Of a stretch of 64,000 nt of DNA, positions 38,627 to 45,337 are shown piece after piece. Position 1 is the stretch's first letter. Every line of letters begins with the position of its first letter. The position numbers and the translations under genes were made by a program. Source of the DNA: Anaeromicrobium sediminis (lineage in GTDB: Bacteria > Bacillota > Clostridia > Peptostreptococcales > Thermotaleaceae). Under the pieces are notes generated by a model. That model worked only from the letters and a program-made list of their open reading frames with translations. It did not search any database and was not told the DNA's origin. The stretch is from NCBI RefSeq assembly GCF_002270055.1, contig NZ_NIBG01000018.1, positions 1 to 64,000 of the forward strand, given 5' to 3'.

Positions 38627-38857
38627 ATGAAAATAAAAATATTGGGAACTGGCTGTAAAAATTGTAATACTTTATATGATTATACTTGTGAAGTAGTGGA
38701 AAAACTAAATCTAGATGCACAGGTAGAAAAAGTAACGAATTTAAAGGATATATTATCTTATGGTGTGATGAAACCACCTGCATTAGTGGTAGATGAAAAG
38801 GTAGTAGTATCTGGAAGAGTTCCTAGCAAAAACGAAATAGAAAAAATATTAAAGTAA
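38627..38857 (+). CDS. Thioredoxin-like protein (redox-active disulfide protein 2 type)
   Basis: 76 residues with a thioredoxin fold and active site GTGCKNCNTL near the N-terminus, then PPALVVDEKVVVSGRVPS, typical of the small MTH895-like family. Such genes often sit beside DUF318 permeases. It keeps the ordinary Cys-x2-Cys. It may supply electrons to the permease or to its substrate. Confidence 0.88.
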   Translation: MKIKILGTGCKNCNTLYDYTCEVVEKLNLDAQVEKVTNLKDILSYGVMKPPALVVDEKVVVSGRVPSKNEIEKILK

Positions 38858-38871
38858 GGGGATTGTTATTT

Positions 38872-39114
38872 ATGGAAATTAGATTATATGAGCAAGTGTG
38901 TTGAGGACCATCAAAACTTGCTATCATCGTGGATGAGGCTTTAACAAAGCTAAACTTAAATGAAGAATTTGAAATGGTTGGAGATTTAGCTCAAATGGTT
39001 GAAGAAGGTGTAACAGAAGTACCTGCCTTAAAGGTAAATGGTAAAGTAATGGTGGAAGGCAGACTACCAGAAGTAGATGAGGTTATGAACATATTAAAAG
39101 AAGAGCTAGCGTAA
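38872..39114 (+). CDS. Thioredoxin-like protein, predicted selenoprotein (Cys10-Sec11)
   Basis: An 80-residue frame starting at the ATG at 38872 reads EIRLYEQVC, then TGA (38902-38904), then GPSKLAIIVDEALTKL and on to a thioredoxin-fold C-terminus (VPALKVNGKVMVEGRLP) like that of the preceding gene. The TGA falls in the active site, giving Cys-Sec-Gly-Pro-Ser. No start codon suits the shorter downstream frame. A Sec reading is therefore favoured over a nonsense mutation. It resembles small selenoprotein thioredoxins I recall as SaoT-like, unverified. Confidence 0.8.
38924..38936 (+). promoter_or_regulatory. Candidate SECIS hairpin of the thioredoxin-like selenoprotein
   Basis: TCATC and GATGA pair around a GTG loop 19 nt after the TGA. 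Distance and the G/U in the apical loop fit bacterial SECIS elements; the stem is only five base pairs. Confidence 0.4.
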
Positions 39115-39117
39115 AGT

Positions 39118-39142
39118 AAAAGGGCCCCTTAAAGGGCCTTTT
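39118..39142. terminator. Bidirectional terminator between convergent genes
   Basis: AAAAGGGCCC pairs with GGGCCTTTT (one bulge) around a short A-rich loop, with T-runs on both strands. It ends the arsR operon and the convergent MBL-fold gene. Confidence 0.75.
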
Positions 39143-40220
39143 ATTTTGGATAATTATATGAACCTGGTGTTACATTAAAAGTAATCTCATTACCATTAGA
39201 TGTACTAATTATTGTACCAGATTCGTCTGTTCTATATACAGGTATTCCCCTTAGTCTAAGCCTTTCTATAGTTTCCTTATGGGGATGCTTGTAATCATTT
39301 TTCCTTCCACAGGATATGACAGCATATTTAGGAGATACCTCACCTAAGAAGGCCTCACTAGTGGAAGATCTACTTCCATGATGACCTACCTTTAATACAT
39401 TAGATTTCAAACTAATTCTACTTCTTACCAAATCTTCCTCAGAGTCCTTTTCAGAATCTCCCGTAAATAGATAGGAAGTGTTTCCAAATAGGACTTTAAT
39501 TACTATGGAATAATCATTGAGATTATCATATTTTTTATCCTTTGGAGCCAGTACAACACAAGTGGCATCACCAATGTTAAAAGTATCTCCAACCTTAGGT
39601 TTTGTTGCTTTAATATTTTTTGTTTTTATTGCCGTTATTACGTCCCTATAGGTCTTTGTAGTATGAATTATATCTGGTAACAATACTTTTCCAATTTGAA
39701 AGTTATTTATTACCGTATCTAAAGAACCTATATGATCTTCGTGGGGGTGAGTTCCTACTACATAATTTAGTTTTTTAATATTATTTTTTCTAAGATAATC
39801 TAATAATAATTTAGAATCAGAATTATTACCAGCATCAATGAGCATAGATTCTCCATTATTTTCAATTAATATGGAATCAGCTTGCCCCACATCTATAAAA
39901 TGAACTCTTAGTTTTCCACTATAATCTTGAGATACATTAACTTCCTCTGATAGGGCTGGAGTATCTTTTTTTATTTTATCCTTTAAAGATGATAAAAGGG
40001 AAGAAACATTAAAATTCTTTACAGGAATCCTTTGAACTTCTTCGCCTAAAGGGAAAAGATATGTGGATGTTAGAAAAAATATTAAAAATAAAGAACCATA
40101 ATACTTAATAACATTAATGCGTCTTTTGTTTTTAGTCCAAATTACATATTTTGGTTCTACTAAGCCTAGGACAAAGAGCGCTAGAAAGAAAAAAGCTACA
40201 AAAGAAAATAAAATATCCAT
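39141..40220 (-). CDS. ComEC-like MBL-fold metallohydrolase, membrane-anchored
   Basis: 359 residues: two N-terminal hydrophobic segments, a linker, then a metallo-beta-lactamase domain from about residue 105. Motifs: FIDVGQADSILIE, the metal site THPHEDHIGSLD, LFTGDSEKDSE and KVGHHGSRSSTSEAF. It matches the C-terminal domain of ComEC, thought to act as an extracytoplasmic nuclease, but lacks the ComEC channel. AAAGGAG site on the minus strand. Confidence 0.85.
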   Translation of the reverse strand: MDILFSFVAFFFLALFVLGLVEPKYVIWTKNKRRINVIKYYGSLFLIFFLTSTYLFPLGEEVQRIPVKNFNVSSLLSSLKDKIKKDTPALSEEVNVSQDYSGKLRVHFIDVGQADSILIENNGESMLIDAGNNSDSKLLLDYLRKNNIKKLNYVVGTHPHEDHIGSLDTVINNFQIGKVLLPDIIHTTKTYRDVITAIKTKNIKATKPKVGDTFNIGDATCVVLAPKDKKYDNLNDYSIVIKVLFGNTSYLFTGDSEKDSEEDLVRSRISLKSNVLKVGHHGSRSSTSEAFLGEVSPKYAVISCGRKNDYKHPHKETIERLRLRGIPVYRTDESGTIISTSNGNEITFNVTPGSYNYPK

Positions 40221-40432
40221 ATAATTGCTCCTTTAATATTTATATAAGTCTAAATAAAATTTTATCACATTTTGTCAAATTAGTTTATAGGATTAAGATA
40301 GGATTAATAAATTAAATAATAAGATGGTAGGAAAATTTCAATAATTCCACAACGGATAAAGAATAGAAATTATAGGATCATAAAAATAAGGGCATAATTA
40401 CTAATATAATCACAGGCAGATAGGAGGATTAT

Positions 40433-41284
40433 ATGGATAAGAAGGTAGCATTAGTTTTAGAAGGTGGTGGCCTAAGGGGGAATTTTACCTCGGGTGTATT
40501 AGACTATTTTTTAGATAATGATATACATATTCCATACGTAATAGGAGTTTCTATGGGAGCTTGTAATGGGTCCACTTATGTATCAAAACAAAGGGGAAGA
40601 AATTACAGGGTAAATACGGAGTTTCTAAGGGATAAGAGGTATTTTAGTTATAGAAATTTAATAACTAATGGAGAATTATTTGGAATGGACTTTATATTTG
40701 GAGAGCTACCTAAAAATATAGATCCTTTTGATATGGATACATTTATGAATTCAGAGAAAGAGTTCATAGCTGTGGCCACAGATTGTCGTACGGGAGAGGC
40801 CACATACTTTAAAAAGAATGATCCAGAGGATATATATGAGGTGTGTAAAGCATCTAGTAGTTTACCTCTCATATCTAATATAGTCGAAATAAATGGGAAA
40901 AAATATTTAGATGGAGCTATTGCTGATGCAATTCCAGTTAAAAAGGCCCTAGAAGATGGAAATGATAAAATTGTACTAGTTCTCACAAGGCCCATCTCCT
41001 ATATTAAAAAACCTTTAAGATTTGGGAAATTAATAGAGTATAAGTATAGGGAATATCCTAATTTGGTAAATTCTTTGCTAACAGGACATATGGCATATAA
41101 TGAAACTGTGGAGTACATAAGACAATTAGAGGAAGATGGAAAAGCCTTTGTTATTCGACCAAATGAACATCTACAAGTTGGAAGAATAGAGAGAAATAGG
41201 ACGAAAATAGATGGGATTTACAAAATAGGATATGAAATTGCAAAAGAAAGTAAGGATAAATTAATCGAATTTATAAATGTGTAA
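40433..41284 (+). CDS. Patatin-like phospholipase
   Basis: 283 residues with the complete catalytic set: oxyanion loop EGGGLRGNFTSG, nucleophile elbow GVSMGA and the catalytic Asp in YLDGAIADA. No signal peptide, so probably a cytosolic acyl hydrolase acting on membrane lipids. Flanked by its own terminator. Confidence 0.9.
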   Translation: MDKKVALVLEGGGLRGNFTSGVLDYFLDNDIHIPYVIGVSMGACNGSTYVSKQRGRNYRVNTEFLRDKRYFSYRNLITNGELFGMDFIFGELPKNIDPFDMDTFMNSEKEFIAVATDCRTGEATYFKKNDPEDIYEVCKASSSLPLISNIVEINGKKYLDGAIADAIPVKKALEDGNDKIVLVLTRPISYIKKPLRFGKLIEYKYREYPNLVNSLLTGHMAYNETVEYIRQLEEDGKAFVIRPNEHLQVGRIERNRTKIDGIYKIGYEIAKESKDKLIEFINV

Positions 41285-41333
41285 AAAATGTTCACATTTC
41301 CTGGGAAATTATCTAAATATGTATATTAATATG

Positions 41334-41360
41334 AAGACATGAAAAACATGTCTTTTTTTG
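41334..41360 (+). terminator. Terminator after the patatin gene
   Basis: AAGACATG and CATGTCTT pair around AAAAA, followed by a T-run. Confidence 0.8.
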
Positions 41361-41478
41361 TGTAAAAATAAAAATAGGACTACAGACTCATGGCCTAAAT
41401 GTGGTAGAATAGGAAGGAAAATGAAGAAAGATGTAGAAGTATTTAGTAAAATAAGACTATTTAGGAGTTGAGATATAA

Positions 41479-41943
41479 TTGGTAGATGGAGCTAAAATAG
41501 TATTAATTATCAGGCAGCTGTTAGAGGGCATATTGGTAATATGGGGAGTATATATATTGTCTAGTAAAAAACTAGATAAAAAGGTAATATATACGGGTGT
41601 TTTGCATGGAATATTTATAAATATACTTAGGGCATTGCCAATAAGTTTTGGTGTACATACTATACTATCTTTAATTATTACTATATGTTTAATAAGTATA
41701 ATTACTAAAGAAATGATGATTAAAGTGATATCAAATGTAATGGGAGCATTCATAATCGTAGCATTTTGTGATTGGGCATCCTTATTTGTGTATACAAATA
41801 TATTCAATGTAGGAGTAGAACAATTATTAGATGGAAGTGTAATAAGTTCATTATATAGCTTAGGACCACTTTTTATGATGATAACAATTTTATTATTAAT
41901 AAAATATATAAAAGGAAGAACTTTAGATGGATATAATAGGTAA
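41479..41943 (+). CDS. Agr-associated membrane protein of unknown function
   Basis: 154 residues, almost entirely hydrophobic, with about five membrane helices. The pattern (LLEGILVIWGVYILSSKKL, then LRALPISFGVHTILSLIITI) recalls the membrane sensor half of AgrC-type kinases, but no kinase domain follows. Start is TTG, 11 bases after AGGAG. It overlaps agrB by 17 bp. I cannot assign a function. Confidence 0.7.
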   Translation: MVDGAKIVLIIRQLLEGILVIWGVYILSSKKLDKKVIYTGVLHGIFINILRALPISFGVHTILSLIITICLISIITKEMMIKVISNVMGAFIIVAFCDWASLFVYTNIFNVGVEQLLDGSVISSLYSLGPLFMMITILLLIKYIKGRTLDGYNR

Positions 41944-42541
41944 AATATCAAATCATATAGGTGAAATAATTGGAAATGAAATGAATCATGATGATGATCA
42001 AAAGGAAGTGATAAAATATGGAGTATTCGTAGGATTGCAGATTGTATATTCCATAATTGCATGTTTTGTTGTGGGTCTAGTTTTTGGTATGCTAAAAGAA
42101 ATTTTAATAGTATCCTTTTCATCATCTATCTTAAGAAAATATTCTGGTGGAACCCATGCCAGTTCTTTAAATAGGTGTGTAATAATAGGGACTATCGCAT
42201 TTGCCTTGATGGCTTTGTCTATGAAGTATATTTTATTAGATTTACATATGAAGGTATGTGTAGTAGGGATTATATTTATATATGCTTATCTTTTAATATA
42301 TAAAAGGGCTCCAGTAGATACGGGGACAAAGAGAATAAAAAATGAGATAAAGAGAAAAAAATTGAGAAATAAATCTCTTGCACTTTTGTGTATATATGCA
42401 ATAATTACAATTATATATATTAATAACAATATATCTACAGGCATAACTATGGGAGTTGCGTTTCAAATTTTCACATTGACAAAAATTGGACATGTCATTT
42501 TATCAAAAATTGATGAGAGCTTGTCTAATATAATAAATTAA
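41927..42541 (+). CDS. agrB: AgrB-type autoinducer peptide processing protease
   Basis: 204 residues with several membrane helices. The catalytic His77 and Cys84 lie in GGTHASSLNRC, at the same positions as in staphylococcal AgrB. It cuts the AgrD C-terminal tail and forms the thiolactone. agrD follows 13 bp downstream. Confidence 0.93.
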   Translation: MDIIGKISNHIGEIIGNEMNHDDDQKEVIKYGVFVGLQIVYSIIACFVVGLVFGMLKEILIVSFSSSILRKYSGGTHASSLNRCVIIGTIAFALMALSMKYILLDLHMKVCVVGIIFIYAYLLIYKRAPVDTGTKRIKNEIKRKKLRNKSLALLCIYAIITIIYINNNISTGITMGVAFQIFTLTKIGHVILSKIDESLSNIIN

Positions 42542-42554
42542 AGGGAGTGTTTAT

Positions 42555-42692
42555 ATGAAAAGTAAATTATTTAGATGGACAGTTGTAGTTGGATGTGCAT
42601 TATGTACTTTCTTAGCAACTGTTACATCAGCATCTGCATGTGCATGGGGAACTTATCAGCCAGAAGAACCTAAACTTTTAAGAGAAGAATAA
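42555..42692 (+). CDS. agrD: AgrD-type cyclic lactone autoinducer prepeptide
   Basis: 45 residues: a basic N-terminus, an amphipathic/hydrophobic leader, the segment SASACAWGTYQPEEPK, and an acidic tail. The Cys29 and following AWGT would form a five-residue thiolactone ring, by analogy with the C. perfringens AgrD (SACLWFT then QPEEP). Preceded by AAGGGAG. Confidence 0.92.
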   Translation: MKSKLFRWTVVVGCALCTFLATVTSASACAWGTYQPEEPKLLREE

Positions 42693-42725
42693 AATATAAG
42701 AGATTTCTATCTCTTATATTTTATT
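42693..42725 (+). terminator. Hairpin after agrD
   Basis: A perfect 12-bp stem (AATATAAGAGAT with ATCTCTTATATT) has a TTCT loop and a short interrupted T-tract. It could be a weak terminator allowing some read-through into the GGDEF gene. Confidence 0.55.
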
Positions 42726-42742
42726 ATGAGTAGGAGTGAAAT

Positions 42743-44395
42743 ATGAAGACAACAAGGGAAAGAGAAATTCGAATACATGAAATTGTTTCTATAGTAAAAG
42801 TGTTGACAATATTACAGGCAGCTATTATTTTATTTGTAGGCTTAGAGTTTAATGTAGGTATAGGAGTAGTACGAAGTTCACAATATAATATATTGTTATT
42901 AATGCTTATTACGATGGGAGTATTAGTGGTAGCATATAAATTTTTTATAAATAGAAATAAAGGAAAGTTATTTCATATAATTGAAACACTATTTCTTGTG
43001 ATTTTTTTTACTACGTTAATAAATATAACTGGGGGATACTTGAGTTTATATAAGCCGGTTTTTATATTTCTGATTATAGTATCATCTATACAACATGGAA
43101 AAAAATTTGGCTTAAATGTTGCTAGTATTTGCTCAATTATAATATTAGGTATGGATTTAATACAAGCAGGATACAGTGGAATAAATTCATATTTTGAAAG
43201 TGATTTAATATTATCAGGCATATTTATATTGACGGCTTGGCTATTAGGCCATTATATAGAGCTTGAAAATGAGTATAGAGACAATATTATGGAGTTGGCA
43301 GTAAAAGATGAATTAACAGACCTTTATAATCATAGATATTTTCAGGAATACCTTCATAAGGAAATAAAAAAGGCTGAAGAGGAAAAAAATGTAGTATCAT
43401 TACTACTACTTGATATAGATTATTTTAAAAATTATAATGACTGCTATGGACATACAGAGGGAGATAAAGTATTAACAGAAATAGGACATATATTAAAAAA
43501 AGAAGTTGGAGATAATGGTATGGTGGCTAGATATGGCGGAGAAGAATTTACCGTAGTGTTGCCAGGAAAGACTTTAAATGAAGCTGTTGCCATAGGTGAA
43601 AACTTAAGATTTGCTGTGGAGAAAAATCATTTTGATGGAGAGGAAGCTCTTCCATATGAAAAATTAACCATATCAGTAGGTGTATCATCTTATCCAGAAA
43701 AATCTATAGGAAAAGATGAGCTTATAAATAGTGCTGATGACGCATTGTATAGAGCTAAGTTTTTTCATAAAAATAGGGTAGAATCATATGTATCTATTTT
43801 AGAGGAACTAAAGAAAGAAATTGAAGATAAACATATAGATCTAATAAGTTCTATAAAGACTTTAATTAGTGTTATAAATGCTAAGGATAGATATACTTAT
43901 GCTCATACGGAGAGAGTAGTAATGTATTGTGATATGTTAGGTAAAAGGCTAGGATTAAGTGAAGATGATGCTAAGAAACTTAAGTATGCAGCATACTTGC
44001 ACGATATAGGGAAGATAAATGTATCTAAAGCTGTTTTAAATAAAAAGACTAAACTTACAGATGAAGAATGGTCTAGTATGAAAATGCATCCAAATTATGG
44101 AGTGGATATTATAAAACCTGTAGAGAGTTTAAAGGACATAATACCTCTTATATTACATCATCATGAGAGATATGACGGAAGAGGATATCCTAGTAGTCTT
44201 AAAGGCAAGAATATTCCCTATTTATCAAGGATTTTAACTGTAGTAGATAGTTTTGATGCAATGACCTCCAATAGACCTTATAAAATGGCTAAGACCTTTG
44301 ATGAGGCCATTGAAGAACTTTTAAAATATAAAGAAAGTCAATTTGATCCACATATTACAGATGAATTTATAGAAATTATAAAAGAGAAATTATAA
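42743..44395 (+). CDS. Membrane GGDEF / HD-GYP cyclic-di-GMP enzyme
   Basis: 550 residues: about six membrane helices (15-170), a GGDEF domain with active motif RYGGEEF (about 264), and an HD-GYP domain with YLHDIGK (about 417) and HHERYDGRGYP (about 481). It could both make and break c-di-GMP. The inhibitory RxxD site that normally precedes GGDEF is not visible. It lies directly after agrD, which suggests a link between peptide signalling and c-di-GMP, but no direct evidence is seen. Confidence 0.92.
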   Translation: MKTTREREIRIHEIVSIVKVLTILQAAIILFVGLEFNVGIGVVRSSQYNILLLMLITMGVLVVAYKFFINRNKGKLFHIIETLFLVIFFTTLINITGGYLSLYKPVFIFLIIVSSIQHGKKFGLNVASICSIIILGMDLIQAGYSGINSYFESDLILSGIFILTAWLLGHYIELENEYRDNIMELAVKDELTDLYNHRYFQEYLHKEIKKAEEEKNVVSLLLLDIDYFKNYNDCYGHTEGDKVLTEIGHILKKEVGDNGMVARYGGEEFTVVLPGKTLNEAVAIGENLRFAVEKNHFDGEEALPYEKLTISVGVSSYPEKSIGKDELINSADDALYRAKFFHKNRVESYVSILEELKKEIEDKHIDLISSIKTLISVINAKDRYTYAHTERVVMYCDMLGKRLGLSEDDAKKLKYAAYLHDIGKINVSKAVLNKKTKLTDEEWSSMKMHPNYGVDIIKPVESLKDIIPLILHHHERYDGRGYPSSLKGKNIPYLSRILTVVDSFDAMTSNRPYKMAKTFDEAIEELLKYKESQFDPHITDEFIEIIKEKL

Positions 44396-44439
44396 AGGAT
44401 ATGATAAAGGCAAATTAGATCCCATTCATATCCTTTTTA
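44394..44439 (+). terminator. Terminator after the GGDEF/HD-GYP gene
   Basis: AAGGATATGA and TCATATCCTT pair around a 21-nt loop, followed by TTTTT. Confidence 0.75.
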
Positions 44440-44492
44440 CCTTTGTTAAAAATTAATTTAAAAGAGTATTAATAATATGAAGAGGTGATAAT

Positions 44493-44864
44493 ATGCATGA
44501 AAAAAATATGAAGGACCATATAAAAATAATAGGTATAGCTTATATGATATATAGTGGATTAGCATTAGTACTAGTGGCATTTGTAGGCTTATTTGCATCG
44601 GGATTGAGTCTGTTTACTGGAGAGATGGGAGTAATACTTCCCGTAGCAGCCATGAGCAATATTATAATAGTCATCTTATTAATAGTATCTTTACCAGGTA
44701 TATTAGGTGGTTATTATTTAATGAAAGGAAAAAGCTGGGCTAGAATATTAATAATAGTATTGTCCATATTTAACTTAGCTAATTTCCCTTTAGGAACCAT
44801 ACTAGGAGCTTATAGTATCTATATACTTTTAATAAAACATGAGTGGAAATTTTACTTTAAATAG
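44493..44864 (+). CDS. Small four-helix membrane protein, unknown function
   Basis: 123 residues with four hydrophobic segments (about 13-35, 45-70, 85-100, 100-118) and few charges. Contains KGKSWARILIIVLSIFNL, a pattern common in small uncharacterised membrane proteins. AGAGGTGA site. No function can be proposed. Confidence 0.7.
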   Translation: MHEKNMKDHIKIIGIAYMIYSGLALVLVAFVGLFASGLSLFTGEMGVILPVAAMSNIIIVILLIVSLPGILGGYYLMKGKSWARILIIVLSIFNLANFPLGTILGAYSIYILLIKHEWKFYFK

Positions 44865-44895
44865 ATATTTATGAAGTTTTTTTGCTTAAAAGAAT

Positions 44896-44950
44896 AAGTC
44901 ATTGTTAAAGGCTGTGCAATTACACAGCCTTTAACAATGACTTTTTTTAT
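44896..44950. terminator. Strong bidirectional terminator
   Basis: A perfect 21-bp stem (44896-44916 with 44923-44943) with loop CAATTA and T-runs on either strand. It serves the upstream membrane protein gene and the convergent zinc-ribbon gene, whose last codons it overlaps. Confidence 0.85.
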
Positions 44951-45233
44951 ATTCAGTTAAGTCTATTGGAGGGTTTATAAGACGTCTTTTGCAATGGGGA
45001 CAAGTATACATATCTTGTATACTTATTTTAAATAATGGGAACTCTTTGCCACATCTTGGACATTTCCAATATAGTTTAGACAAAACAAAGAAGGTAACGA
45101 AAAACAATACAGCTATATTAAAAAATATTATATTAAACAAAGTGAGGAATAAAAATACTATACTAATGTATAGGCACGTGACGGTGTGCTTCCTTATTTT
45201 GAATGTAGTTTTAATTTCTTTTCTTATATTCAT
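44931..45233 (-). CDS. Zinc-ribbon membrane protein, unknown function
   Basis: 100 residues: a basic N-terminus, two adjacent hydrophobic segments (about 17-52) and a zinc ribbon with KCPRCGKEF and TCPHCKRRL. Starting at MNIRKEIK places AGAGGTG six bases upstream. An overlapping plus-strand frame at 44989-45255 lacks family features and was rejected. Confidence 0.75.
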   Translation of the reverse strand: MNIRKEIKTTFKIRKHTVTCLYISIVFLFLTLFNIIFFNIAVLFFVTFFVLSKLYWKCPRCGKEFPLFKISIQDMYTCPHCKRRLINPPIDLTEYKKSHC

Positions 45234-45337
45234 TAACCTCACCTCTTCATATTAAAATTATTTTAACTCCTAATCAAGTAGGTTATAATTAGAGTGTATA
45301 GAAAAAACGCATAATTCAGAAAATTAGGAGGATTCAA

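Noticed and set aside
37663-39114. The two internal TGA codons as nonsense mutations (pseudogenes) or as a reassigned genetic code
   Set aside because: Both frames continue with full conservation and both TGAs fall on functional Cys positions. Many other genes here end in TGA, such as those ending at 25107, 29328 and 30693, so TGA is a normal stop elsewhere.
44989-45255. Plus-strand reading frame opposite the zinc-ribbon gene
   Set aside because: The minus-strand protein has two helices and a clean zinc ribbon with a good ribosome binding site; the plus-strand frame has neither.
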